Program-made: the position numbers and the translations under genes
The notes under the pieces: generated by a model
What the model saw: the letters and a program-made list of their open reading frames with translations, nothing else
Told to the model about the DNA's origin: nothing
The model's database searches: none
Shown: positions 8,499 to 16,500 of the stretch, piece by piece
How positions within the stretch are numbered: position 1 is the stretch's first letter
Layout of the letters: every line of letters begins with the position of its first letter
Source of the DNA: Paenibacillus sp. 19GGS1-52
Lineage (GTDB): Bacteria > Bacillota > Bacilli > Paenibacillales > Paenibacillaceae
NCBI RefSeq assembly: GCF_022369515.1
Contig: NZ_CP059724.1
Coordinates: 868,001-932,000, forward strand
Length of the DNA stretch: 64,000 bases
Direction: 5' to 3'

Positions 8499-8741
8499 AA
8501 TTTCTTTAATTTCTTGCCTCCTCTAAAATTATTGATAATAAAAAAAGTATCAGCATGTCCCAATAAAGCATTCCACTTAGCAAACTTTATACTTTAATAT
8601 TTAATCCAAGAATATCCTTTACCACATATTTACTATAAATCTTTAATATGATAGAATAAACATTTTCAAAAACCATTAATAAAAGTTTTGGTTCTACAAA
8701 CGGACAACCTTTTAGTGACTATTTTTTCTGATATATGCAAT

Positions 8742-8770
8742 TTGATTTCCCAGAAATAGGGTGATATATT
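8742..8770 (+). promoter_or_regulatory. Predicted sigma-A promoter of the regulator gene
   Basis: TTGATT (8742-8747), a 17-base spacer and TATATT (8765-8770), giving a transcription start near 8777 and a leader of about 35 bases carrying AGGAGG at 8795-8800. Confidence 0.6.
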
Positions 8771-8810
8771 CTTATTATGCAATTGATGGATTTCAGGAGG
8801 CGTGATTTTT

Positions 8811-9614
8811 TTGGTGACAATTGAAGGAAATGCAAAATTATGGTATTTATTAGATGACTTAGAAGAACAGCTATCCAGCTCCTTTAAACAAATAGAGTTT
8901 GCTGATTTGAAATTACATAGTTCCTTCAATGCATTTTCTGTGAATGAAAAAAAATCGGTCTATCATACAGCAATGATTCAAGCCATTCGCACTGAGATGA
9001 TGAAAATTAGTGGGTACATATCTATTCCTTTTATAATCTTTCTGGCCGATGAATATGGTTATATTCTTGATCTAATAAGTTCTTCGCCAGACATGCAAGA
9101 GGATATGAATAAGGTTGGTCTAGATACAGGAGTATGTTTATCCAAGCAATATTCGGGTTTAAATGCTGTTTCGCTTGCGATGGAGATGGATTGTATTGGA
9201 GTTGTGAGAGGGGAAGAGCACTCAGATGCTACGTTTAAGGACTGGAACTGTGTATGTGCTCCGCTATATTTGGATGGAGCTGTACAAGGATACGTGGATA
9301 TCTCCTTTAATAGAGGGCAACAGATCGAATTCGCTATTCCTTTTGTACAGCAGATAGCCGAGAATATTATGGAGAAATGGATGAATAAGAATTCAGATCT
9401 GCAACGCTACAGACTTGAGACTAGCTTTAACGATTATAAGCTGACTGCAAGAGAGAAAGAAGTAGCTCTTTTATGGTTAATGGAAAAAAGCGCACTCCAC
9501 GCCTCGACTGAGTTAGGGATCAGTGAAGGCACTGTGCGAAATATGATCAAGAGTATTTATGCGAAGCTGAACGTTAGTGACAGATGGCAGTTCGCCAAGA
9601 AGCTTGCACATTAA
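8811..9614 (+). CDS. GAF-domain LuxR-type transcriptional regulator
   Basis: A regulator of about 267 residues. Residues about 45-190 look like the GAF-type sensor of AcoR/sigma-54 activators: an ADEYGYILDL start, a GVCLSKQYSGLNAVSLAM core and CVCAPLYLDGAVQGYVDIS. The C-terminus (about 205-267) is a LuxR/GerE helix-turn-helix, LTAREKEVALLWL then ASTELGISEGTVRNMIKSIY. No AAA+ domain is present, so this is a sigma-A type regulator. It is divergent from the precursor, membrane-protein and exporter genes and is their likely controller, possibly sensing a small ligand; this is inferred. AGGAGG (8795-8800) suits TTG 8811 or GTG 8814 better than GTG 8802, which it nearly touches. Confidence 0.8.
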   Translation: MVTIEGNAKLWYLLDDLEEQLSSSFKQIEFADLKLHSSFNAFSVNEKKSVYHTAMIQAIRTEMMKISGYISIPFIIFLADEYGYILDLISSSPDMQEDMNKVGLDTGVCLSKQYSGLNAVSLAMEMDCIGVVRGEEHSDATFKDWNCVCAPLYLDGAVQGYVDISFNRGQQIEFAIPFVQQIAENIMEKWMNKNSDLQRYRLETSFNDYKLTAREKEVALLWLMEKSALHASTELGISEGTVRNMIKSIYAKLNVSDRWQFAKKLAH

Positions 9615-9654
9615 TTCAATCACAGTAACTAGTGCCACGGCTCATTTTAGTCAT

Positions 9655-9716
9655 AAAAAAGCGGCTAATCCTCCATGTCTACTACTGACGTGGGGATTAG
9701 CCGCTTTATTTTATTT
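9655..9716. terminator. Bidirectional terminator between the regulator gene and gcvPB
   Basis: A 14-base perfect stem, AAAGCGGCTAATCC (9658-9671) with GGATTAGCCGCTTT (9694-9707), extended inward by CCATGTC/GACGTGG with a G-U pair. T-rich runs lie on both sides (ATTTTATTT on plus; TTTTTTATG on minus). Confidence 0.9.
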
Positions 9717-9744
9717 GTTCATCGGAACGAACCTCAGCTCAGTC

Positions 9745-11205
9745 TCAACCGCAAGAACAATTCAACACTGGCTTACGCGCTGCTTGTGTCTCATCCAAAC
9801 GGCTGATCTCCGTGGTATGAGGTGCATTGATGACAATCTCCGGCGTTTCTTGGGCTTCCTTGACGATCTGGATCATCGTATCGATGAAGCCGTCGAGCGT
9901 TTCTTTGCTTTCCGTTTCGGTTGGCTCAATCATCATACATTCCTCCACCGTAATCGGGAAATAAATGGTTGGTGGGTGGTAGCCGAAGTCGAGCAACCGT
10001 TTAGCTACATCTAATGTGCGCACACCGTATTGCTTGAGGTTCCTGCCAGACATGACGAATTCATGCTTGCAGATGCCTGGAAAAGGAATTTCAAAATATG
10101 GCGCTAAACGGTGCATCATATAATTGGCGTTCAGCACAGCATTTTCGGACACTTCGCGCAGACCATCCGGACCGTAGGTGCGGATATAGGCATAGGCCCG
10201 GACCAGAATGCCGAAGTTGCCATAGAAAGCTTTAACACGGCCGATGGACTGCGGGCCACCAAAGTCGAGTGTGAAGCTGCCATTTTCTTTTTTCGCTACG
10301 GTTGGCTGTGGCAGGAAAGGAATAAGTCTAGCCTTCACGCCGACAGGTCCGGCTCCTGGACCCCCGCCACCATGCGGGGTGCTCATCGTCTTGTGCAGAT
10401 TCAAATGCACCACGTCGAAGCCCATATCGCCGGGGCGGGTAATGCCCATAATGGCATTGGAGTTGGCTCCGTCGTAATAGAGCAAGCCGCCTGCTTCGTG
10501 CACGATTGTAGCAATCTCTACGATTTGCGTCTCGAATAATCCTAATGTACTTGGGTTAGTCAGCATCAGTGCAGCGGTGTCGCTGCCGACGGCGGCTCTG
10601 AGGGCTACAAGATCGACCATTCCCTTATCATTGGAAGGAATCGTTACCGTATCCAGTCCGGCAGCAGAGGCGCTGGCGGGGTTGGTACCGTGCGAGGAAT
10701 CGGGCACGATAACCTTGGTACGGGTCTCGCCGCGGCTCTCGTGATAGGCGCGGATCATCATTAGGCCGGTCCATTCCCCGTGAGCACCTGCCGCAGGCTG
10801 CAGGGAGACGGCATCCATGCCGGTCAGCGCGGTCAGATCTTTTTGCAGAGTATACATAAGTTCAAGTGCACCCTGAATACTTTCTTCCGGCTGGTAAGGG
10901 TGGATCTTGGCCAGACCGGGGAAGCGGGCCACATCTTCATTGATCTTCGGATTGTATTTCATCGTACAAGAGCCGAGTGGATAGAAGCCGTTGTCGACCC
11001 CGAAGTTACGGCGGGAAAGGGCGGTGTAGTGGCGGATGACATCCACTTCGGACACTTCCGGCAGAACTACCGGCTGGCTGCGCAGCAGCCCTTCAGGAAT
11101 CATGGAGGATATACTTTGTTCCTCAGGCACATCGCATAGAGGCAGGGAATAGGCCGAGCGGCCCAGGCGGCTTAATTCAAAGATCAGACTTTGTTCCGGT
11201 TTCAT
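9745..11205 (-). CDS. gcvPB: Glycine dehydrogenase (decarboxylating) subunit 2, P-protein
   Basis: The PLP-binding half of the two-subunit glycine decarboxylase (P-protein) of the glycine cleavage system. It decarboxylates glycine and passes the methylamine group to lipoyl-GcvH. The length, 486 residues, is normal for the split form. The PLP lysine is Lys272 in [18 protein letters not shown]; other signatures are [21 protein letters not shown] and [11 protein letters not shown]. It starts inside the end of gcvPA (4-base ATGA overlap), consistent with translational coupling of the two subunits. It is the last gene of a riboswitch-controlled operon and ends before a strong bidirectional terminator. 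Confidence 0.97.
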   Translation of the reverse strand: MKPEQSLIFELSRLGRSAYSLPLCDVPEEQSISSMIPEGLLRSQPVVLPEVSEVDVIRHYTALSRRNFGVDNGFYPLGSCTMKYNPKINEDVARFPGLAKIHPYQPEESIQGALELMYTLQKDLTALTGMDAVSLQPAAGAHGEWTGLMMIRAYHESRGETRTKVIVPDSSHGTNPASASAAGLDTVTIPSNDKGMVDLVALRAAVGSDTAALMLTNPSTLGLFETQIVEIATIVHEAGGLLYYDGANSNAIMGITRPGDMGFDVVHLNLHKTMSTPHGGGGPGAGPVGVKARLIPFLPQPTVAKKENGSFTLDFGGPQSIGRVKAFYGNFGILVRAYAYIRTYGPDGLREVSENAVLNANYMMHRLAPYFEIPFPGICKHEFVMSGRNLKQYGVRTLDVAKRLLDFGYHPPTIYFPITVEECMMIEPTETESKETLDGFIDTMIQIVKEAQETPEIVINAPHTTEISRLDETQAARKPVLNCSCG

Positions 11206-12554
11206 ACACAGCCCTCCAGTACGCTAGCGAATTGGTCGATTTCAGTCTTGCTTCTCTTTTCTGTGACGGCAATCAACATATGTCCAGCAAGCTCAGGATA
11301 GTCGAGGCCCAGATCGTAGCCGCCGATATAACCTTCCTTAATCAGCTTGGAATTGATAGCTTTGACATTGCTTCCTTCAGGAAGCTTCAAGACAAATTCA
11401 TTAAAGAACGGAGCAGTGAAGGTTAGCGTAGCACCTGTTAGCTCGCCGAGCTTGCCAGCGGCATAATGGCTTTTGCGAATGTTCAGCTCGCCTACCTCAC
11501 GCATGCCTTCCTTGCCCATCACGGACAAGTAGACTGAAGCGCAAAGTGCCAGCAGCGCCTGATTGGAGCAGATGTTCGATGTCGCTTTCTCGCGCCGGAT
11601 ATGCTGCTCACGCGCCTGCAGGGTTAGCACGAAGCCGCGTTTACCGTTGCGATCAACGGTCTGGCCCACGATCCGGCCTGGTATGCGGCGCATCAGCGGT
11701 TCAGCTACGGCGAAGAAGCCGCAGGTTGGACCGCCGAGTGAAGCTGGAATACCAAGAGGCTGGGCATCGCCGACCACGATATCGGCGCCGAGCTTGCCTG
11801 GAGTTTCCAGTACACCGAGCGCAATTGGGTTGGCGCTGACAACGAACAGGCCTTTAACGGCGTGGATCAACGGCTCGACCGCGCGAAGATCCTCGATGCC
11901 GCCAAAGAAGTTCGGTGATTGCACCAGCACAGCGGCGGTATCGCCATCAATCGCGGCAGCCAGTTTAGCCAGATCGGTCACGCCATCTTTATAGTCAATT
12001 TCCACAACCTCAAGACCCCAAGCATTGGCAGAAGTGCGCAGTAATTGGCGAGCTTCTGGATGAACTGTACGGGAAACGATCAGTTTTTTACGTCTAGTCG
12101 CACCGGCCGCGAGAACTGCTGCTTCAGAGAAGGCGGTGGCGCCATCGTACATACTGGCATTGGCTACCTTCATACCCGTTAACTCGCAAATATAGGATTG
12201 GAATTCAAAAATCGCCTGCAGCTCACCTTGGCTGATTTCCGGCTGGTAAGGTGTATAGGCAGTATAGAATTCGGAACGGGAAATGACATGGTTGATCACA
12301 ACCGGGATATGGTGATCGTAAAGTCCAGCCCCGAGAAAGCTGGCATGAGTATCAAAATCGGCATTCTTGTCAGCCAAAGCTTTCATATGGCGCAGCAGTG
12401 CGTATTCGTCCAGTGGTTCTGACATGGGCATAGTTCCCTTGTAGCGAACGGCCTCCGGAATATCGGAAAATAGCTCATCGATGGACTGAATCCCGACAAC
12501 TTCCATCATTTCGCTGCGGTCTTGCTCGGTCATAGGCAGATAACGGTGCTTCAT
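11202..12554 (-). CDS. gcvPA: Glycine dehydrogenase (decarboxylating) subunit 1, P-protein
   Basis: The 450-residue subunit of the heterotetrameric P-protein that forms the active enzyme with GcvPB and lacks the PLP lysine. It shows [15 protein letters not shown] near the start and typical [35 protein letters not shown] and [16 protein letters not shown] motifs. The gcvT stop (TAA) directly abuts this ATG, and the end overlaps gcvPB by 4 bases, so the three genes form one tightly coupled operon. Confidence 0.97.
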   Translation of the reverse strand: MKHRYLPMTEQDRSEMMEVVGIQSIDELFSDIPEAVRYKGTMPMSEPLDEYALLRHMKALADKNADFDTHASFLGAGLYDHHIPVVINHVISRSEFYTAYTPYQPEISQGELQAIFEFQSYICELTGMKVANASMYDGATAFSEAAVLAAGATRRKKLIVSRTVHPEARQLLRTSANAWGLEVVEIDYKDGVTDLAKLAAAIDGDTAAVLVQSPNFFGGIEDLRAVEPLIHAVKGLFVVSANPIALGVLETPGKLGADIVVGDAQPLGIPASLGGPTCGFFAVAEPLMRRIPGRIVGQTVDRNGKRGFVLTLQAREQHIRREKATSNICSNQALLALCASVYLSVMGKEGMREVGELNIRKSHYAAGKLGELTGATLTFTAPFFNEFVLKLPEGSNVKAINSKLIKEGYIGGYDLGLDYPELAGHMLIAVTEKRSKTEIDQFASVLEGCV

Positions 12555-13676
12555 TTATGGGTTCACTCCTTGACTTTTTTTGTAAAAAGGGGCCTTGATC
12601 ACGACAGCCTTAAGCTGCTTGCCGCGGATCTCTACGAGAATTTCTGTGCCTATTTCAGTATAGGCAGCATCCAGCAGCGCCAGTCCAAGATTGCGCTTCA
12701 GCGTAGGGGATTGGGTTCCAGTTGTAACTTCACCGATCTTCACACCATCGGCGTACACAGGATAGTGCGAACGGGCGATCCCGCGGTCGATCATCTCCAG
12801 GCCGACAAGACGGCGGGGAAGACCTGCTGCTTTTTGCTGCACAAGAGCCTCGCGGCCGATGAAGTCCACTTTGTCCAGCTTTACAAAAAACTGAACTCCG
12901 GCTTCAAGCGGCGTAATGTCTGCCGAAAGCTCCTGACCGTAGAGCGGCAGCTTCGCTTCAAAGCGCAGTGTGTCACGGGCGCCAAGACCTGTCGGTGTTA
13001 ACCCGTACGGTGCACCGGCTGTCAGCAGACCATTCCATAGTGTTGCCGCAGTATCCAGCGGTGCGTAAAGCTCAAAGCCGTCTTCACCGGTATAGCCGGT
13101 ACGGGAGAGCAGCACTTCAACGCCGCAGACTGTAGCATGTTCGATAAAATGAAAGGGCTTCAGCTCACCGATTGGAGCGTCGGTAACCGTAGCGAGAATC
13201 TTCTCTGCGAGTGGACCCTGTAGCGCCAGCAGCAGCGTATCGTCAGAGACATTGATAAGCGTGACGTCACCGAAGTCAGAGGATAGATGTTCTTGCAGCC
13301 ATTGAAAGTCCTTGTCAATATTCGAGGCATTTACCACCAGCATGTAACGACCTTCAGCGAGGCGGTATACCAGCAAATCGTCAACTACACCTCCGGTCGG
13401 ATAGCAGAGCAGCGTATATTGCGCCCCGCCGTCTTGGAGGCGGCTGACATCATTGGTCGTCATTTGCTGCAAAAAAGCTTCTGCGTCACTTCCTGTTACC
13501 ATGAACTCACCCATATGTGATACATCAAACAGCCCAGCCTGCTGGCGGACCGCATCATGCTCCTTCACGATACCTGTAAACTGAACGGGCAGTTCCCAGC
13601 CACCGAAATCAATACACCTGGACTCGGGAAATTGCGCGTAGAGATCATAAAAAGGCGTTCTTTTCAAAGCATCCAT
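12555..13676 (-). CDS. gcvT: Aminomethyltransferase, T-protein of glycine cleavage
   Basis: A 373-residue tetrahydrofolate-dependent aminomethyltransferase. It releases ammonia from aminomethyl-lipoyl-GcvH and forms 5,10-methylene-THF. Typical motifs are [38 protein letters not shown] and [20 protein letters not shown]. The start is an ATG at 13676 with AAGGGGAGTG 7 bases before it. It is the first gene of gcvT-gcvPA-gcvPB and is preceded by a tandem glycine riboswitch and its terminator. Confidence 0.97.
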   Translation of the reverse strand: MDALKRTPFYDLYAQFPESRCIDFGGWELPVQFTGIVKEHDAVRQQAGLFDVSHMGEFMVTGSDAEAFLQQMTTNDVSRLQDGGAQYTLLCYPTGGVVDDLLVYRLAEGRYMLVVNASNIDKDFQWLQEHLSSDFGDVTLINVSDDTLLLALQGPLAEKILATVTDAPIGELKPFHFIEHATVCGVEVLLSRTGYTGEDGFELYAPLDTAATLWNGLLTAGAPYGLTPTGLGARDTLRFEAKLPLYGQELSADITPLEAGVQFFVKLDKVDFIGREALVQQKAAGLPRRLVGLEMIDRGIARSHYPVYADGVKIGEVTTGTQSPTLKRNLGLALLDAAYTEIGTEILVEIRGKQLKAVVIKAPFYKKSQGVNP

Positions 13677-13702
13677 GTTGTCACTCCCCTTGGTTGATTA
13701 CA

Positions 13703-13766
13703 GACAAAAAAGGACAGGCGGAAGACAAATATGCTAACGCATATTTTAATCTTCCGCTCTGTCCTT
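13703..13766 (-). terminator. Riboswitch-controlled intrinsic terminator of the gcvT operon
   Basis: On the minus strand GGACAGAGCGGAAGA pairs with TCTTCCGCCTGTCC, leaving one bulge, and is followed by TTTTTT, just before gcvT. The upstream arm reuses the 3' end of the second glycine aptamer, so ligand binding would sequester that arm and allow transcription into gcvT: an ON switch acting on termination. Confidence 0.9.
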
Positions 13767-13965
13767 TGTACCTGAGAGTTACCCTGCCGCAAGCCATAAT
13801 TGGGGCAGGTTTCCCCGTTGGTGACCAGAGTACTACTGTGTGGCAGTACTTGATGCTCTCCAGAGATGCGTCCGGCAAAGGTCCTTTTGCCTGAGAGATT
13901 CACCCTTATCAGGCTTACTCCTTCGGCGCTGTCTTCTTATCGAGACAGTCTCTCCCTATGCCATC
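13745..13965 (-). promoter_or_regulatory. Tandem glycine riboswitch (two aptamers)
   Basis: On the minus strand the first aptamer runs from about 13960 (GGGAGAGACTG) through GCGCCGAAGGAGTAAGC and AATCTCTCAGGCAAAAGGAC to GGACGCATCTCTGGAGAGC. The second follows with CACCAACGGGGAAACC and ends GTAACTCTCAGGTACAAAGG. The pair of CTCTCAGG...AAAGGAC signatures and the GCGCCGAAGG-type core are diagnostic of the glycine family. It sits before gcvT and should activate glycine cleavage when glycine is abundant. Confidence 0.95.
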
Positions 13966-13997
13966 ATTCGCAAACCGTATAATTTTCTACTGTCTCC

Positions 13998-14027
13998 ATT
14001 AAACTTGGTATACAGTATCGCTGTCAA
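13998..14027 (-). promoter_or_regulatory. Predicted promoter of the gcvT operon
   Basis: Minus strand TTGACA (14027-14022), 18-base spacer, TTTAAT (14003-13998); transcription would start near 13990, about 30 bases before the first glycine aptamer. Confidence 0.55.
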
Positions 14028-14151
14028 CAAAAAAACGTCAAAAAGATGACAAATTTAAATTTCCTGTTAGTTATGTTGACATGTTGCAGGTCGATAACTT
14101 AGGCTATAACTAAATTTGTAACTCCACATTTACGAAAAGAGGCGGCTTGGA

Positions 14152-14541
14152 ATGAGCGAAGTATTAGACAATCTGCTATACAGCGAAGAGCATGAATGGG
14201 CAGAGGGACAAGGACGGATTGTACGTGTAGGAATTACGGATCATGCTCAGCATTTATTAGGCGATATCGTATTTGTAGAATTCCCGGAGATCGGAGCAGC
14301 CATAACAGCTGGTGACAGCGTAGGCAGCATTGAATCTGTTAAGACTGTCTCTGAATTATATTCGCCTGTATCGGGCACAGTGACTAAGATTAATGACGCG
14401 CTGGAGGCCAGCCCGGAACTGATCAACGACCAGCCATACAGCGGGGGATGGATTTTTGAATTGGAGCTTGAGGGTGACTTTGCGGACGCTGCTTCGGGCT
14501 TACTTAATGCGGCTGCTTATCGTGAATTAGTCGGCGAATAA
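14152..14541 (+). CDS. gcvH: Glycine cleavage system H protein
   Basis: A 129-residue lipoyl carrier protein that shuttles the aminomethyl group between P-, T- and L-proteins. The lipoylated lysine is Lys64 in GSIESVKTVSELYSPVSG; the end has the usual GGWIFELEL segment. In Firmicutes GcvH can also be a donor in lipoate relay. It is transcribed away from gcvT-gcvPA-gcvPB and lies outside the riboswitch transcript, so it is regulated independently. AGAGGCGG upstream serves as a ribosome site. A bidirectional terminator follows. Confidence 0.97.
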   Translation: MSEVLDNLLYSEEHEWAEGQGRIVRVGITDHAQHLLGDIVFVEFPEIGAAITAGDSVGSIESVKTVSELYSPVSGTVTKINDALEASPELINDQPYSGGWIFELELEGDFADAASGLLNAAAYRELVGE

Positions 14542-14565
14542 TTAAATTTAGTAACTAAATTTCAT

Positions 14566-14628
14566 TGAAAAAGACAACTCTCTCACATTGGATGTAACTA
14601 ATGTTTGAGCGCTGTCTTTTTGTGTTTT
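14566..14628. terminator. Bidirectional terminator between gcvH and the stator genes
   Basis: AAAAAGACA (14570-14578) pairs with TGTCTTTTT (14612-14620), with an imperfect inner stem CTCACATT/AATGTTTGAG. T runs follow on both strands, so it can end gcvH and the convergent motA-motB transcript. Confidence 0.75.
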
Positions 14629-14666
14629 GTATTCTACTAATTAAGGAATTTTGTCTTGGCTGCTGC

Positions 14667-15542
14667 TTATTCTTCTGCCTGCAACTGTCGCAGCACTGTG
14701 ATGGCTACACGACGGTTTTTTTGTCGACCCGCTGGCGTATTATTGTTCGCCGTTGGTCGAGTATCCGCATATCCTGCATACTGAAAGTCAGCCGGATTCA
14801 GCCCTTCAGTGTCCAGAAAGAAGCGCAATACAGAAAGTGCACGGGCGCCGGACAGCTCCCAGTTATCGTTATAACGTGAACCCGCGGATACCGGTATATT
14901 ATCGGTATGCCCTTCGATGCTGATTGTTGCACCAATCCCGTTGAACAGACCGCCCAGTTGATGGAGAACAGGTAAGGAGATGGGTTTCAGGTCCGCCTGA
15001 CCGATATCAAACAGAAAGCGGTCGCTCAGTGTAATAGCGATGCCCTGCGGCTTGTCCGCTACGAAAATCTGGTCCCCCAGATTGTTATCCTTCACATACT
15101 TGGTGATGACACCCATCAGGTCAGCGAGTTTGGCCTCTTGCTCGCGAAAAGCTTGCTCACGTGCCGAAGGTGTACCCATATCAGTTTCAGAAGTAGCGCT
15201 TCCCGCTCCATTACCGATACTGCTTCCGGAAGTTGGTTTAGCTCCACTTGTACTTTCCGGCGTCTGGGTAGGCTTTACTCCATTGTTCACTCCGCTATTG
15301 TCTTTTCCTTGTCCGGCATCCAGAATCCCGTTGCTCCCATCTAAGATAGAACCACCAGCCTTAAAAGTATCTGATAGTGATCCCGTTACAATTTTATATT
15401 TCTCCGTGTCAAGGCTGCTCATGGCAAACATAATCACGAAAAAAATAAGTAAAAGTGTAATCAGATCAGCGTATGTGATCATCCAGCGGTCACGGCTTTC
15501 ATGGCCGCTTGTTCGCCGCTTGCGCCGCTCTTTTCGTCTCAT
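14667..15542 (-). CDS. motB: Flagellar stator protein MotB/MotS type (OmpA-like C-terminus)
   Basis: A 291-residue stator subunit. A basic N-terminus is followed by one transmembrane helix (about 21-43, WMITYADLITLLLIFFVIMFAMS) carrying the essential ion-binding Asp26. A Ser/Gly/Thr-rich linker follows (about 65-120), then an OmpA/MotB peptidoglycan-binding domain (about 155-288) with IEGHTDNIPV and ALSVLRFFLD. With the adjacent MotA-type protein it forms the torque-generating channel. Residues around Asp26 do not settle proton (MotB) versus sodium (MotS) use, so the symbol is by family only. It overlaps the upstream gene by 4 bases. Confidence 0.9.
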   Translation of the reverse strand: MRRKERRKRRTSGHESRDRWMITYADLITLLLIFFVIMFAMSSLDTEKYKIVTGSLSDTFKAGGSILDGSNGILDAGQGKDNSGVNNGVKPTQTPESTSGAKPTSGSSIGNGAGSATSETDMGTPSAREQAFREQEAKLADLMGVITKYVKDNNLGDQIFVADKPQGIAITLSDRFLFDIGQADLKPISLPVLHQLGGLFNGIGATISIEGHTDNIPVSAGSRYNDNWELSGARALSVLRFFLDTEGLNPADFQYAGYADTRPTANNNTPAGRQKNRRVAITVLRQLQAEE

Positions 15543-16321
15543 AAGAAGCCTCTTGCCACAGAACGCTCATCACTGGAAGATTCGGTCATGAAGGAACTCA
15601 GCTTCTTGCGCACCAAGTGCTGCGGATCTCCATTCTGCAGAGAAAGAATACCGACGAGCAGCATCTCCATACTATGGACTTGGCTTTGACTCTGCGCTCT
15701 GATCTTGGAAGCGATGGGAAGGAAGAGTAGATTGGCGCTTGCGACACCGTATAGTGTGGCTGTAAAGGCCACAGCGATCGAAGCCCCCAAGTTGGAAGGG
15801 TCAGAAAGATTGCTGAGTACACGTATAAGTCCCATAACCGTACCAATTATGCCCATTGTAGGCGCGTAACCACCGGCTGCTTCAAAAATTTTGGCGTAGC
15901 TTTCATGTTGTAGTTCCCTAGCGTCCATCTCCAGCTCCAAAATCTGCCGGACTTGATCAGGATCAGTACCGTCGATAATAAGCAGCAGTCCTTCGCGGGT
16001 GAAGGGATCGGGATGCGCCTCTGCTCTTTTTTCCAAGGCCAAAACACCACCGCGGCGGGTAATAGCTGCCATAGAGATGATTTCTTCGGCTTTCTCTTCA
16101 TCATTATTGGGATTGCGGCCGAAGGCCAAACGTAATGCTGCAGGTATGGAGCGCAATCTGGAAGCGGTAAAGCTGATCATCACAGCGGCGAAGGTGCCTC
16201 CAAACACAATTAATGCAGCATTCAGCTGTAGCAGACCGGATAGGCTGCCGCCCTCCCAGATAAAACCGCCGATTAATGCAATTACGCCTGCTAATAAACC
16301 AATTATTGAAGTGATATCCAT
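15539..16321 (-). CDS. motA: Flagellar stator protein MotA/MotP type
   Basis: A 260-residue membrane protein with four predicted helices: about 4-22, 33-52, 150-170 and 180-202. It contains the MotA/TolQ/ExbB proton-channel motif GGYAPTMGIIGTVMGLI and a cytoplasmic loop of about 100 residues that contacts the rotor. The N-terminus MDITSIIGLLAGVIALIGGF resembles MotP-type proteins. ATG 16321 has AAGGAGC 8 bases upstream. Its 5' region overlaps the uvrB promoter area on the other strand. It forms an operon with motB through the ATGA overlap. Confidence 0.9.
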   Translation of the reverse strand: MDITSIIGLLAGVIALIGGFIWEGGSLSGLLQLNAALIVFGGTFAAVMISFTASRLRSIPAALRLAFGRNPNNDEEKAEEIISMAAITRRGGVLALEKRAEAHPDPFTREGLLLIIDGTDPDQVRQILELEMDARELQHESYAKIFEAAGGYAPTMGIIGTVMGLIRVLSNLSDPSNLGASIAVAFTATLYGVASANLLFLPIASKIRAQSQSQVHSMEMLLVGILSLQNGDPQHLVRKKLSSFMTESSSDERSVARGFL

Positions 16322-16355
16322 GATTCAAGCTCCTTAAATTTCTCTGTATTATGGT

Positions 16356-16384
16356 TTGCATCGATCTGGGCAACAATGTATAAT
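16356..16384 (+). promoter_or_regulatory. Predicted sigma-A promoter of uvrB
   Basis: TTGCAT (16356-16361), exactly 17 bases, TATAAT (16379-16384). The predicted start of transcription is near 16391, inside the LexA-like palindrome. Confidence 0.75.
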
Positions 16385-16389
16385 GAACG

Positions 16390-16403
16390 GGAACACGTAT
16401 TCC
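16390..16403. promoter_or_regulatory. Putative LexA (SOS) operator overlapping the uvrB transcription start
   Basis: GGAACACGTATTCC, a 14-base palindrome with one asymmetric base pair. It matches the Bacillus-type LexA/DinR consensus CGAACRNRYGTTYG at 11 of 14 positions, failing at the two end bases and one inner G. It sits where repressor binding would block initiation, as expected for an SOS-induced uvrB. Confidence 0.65.
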
Positions 16404-16500
16404 TATCTTCCATATTTTTCACTTTAGTATGGAGTGATAACATTCAGACAACAATTATAATATATTCATATATTTTAGACGATAGAGGGGAGACGGGCAA

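Noticed and set aside
8666..8929. Minus-strand frame of 87 codons in the gap before the GAF-LuxR gene
   Set aside because: It overlaps the regulator gene and its promoter, has no ribosome site and has a random-looking translation.
9577..11139. Several plus-strand open frames over gcvPB (for example 9577-10014, 10111-10539, 10780-11139)
   Set aside because: They lie antisense to a clear, full-length gcvPB, lack ribosome sites and show no recognisable protein features.
13664..13903. Short frames across the gcvT leader on both strands
   Set aside because: The region is explained by the glycine riboswitch and its terminator; frames are incidental.
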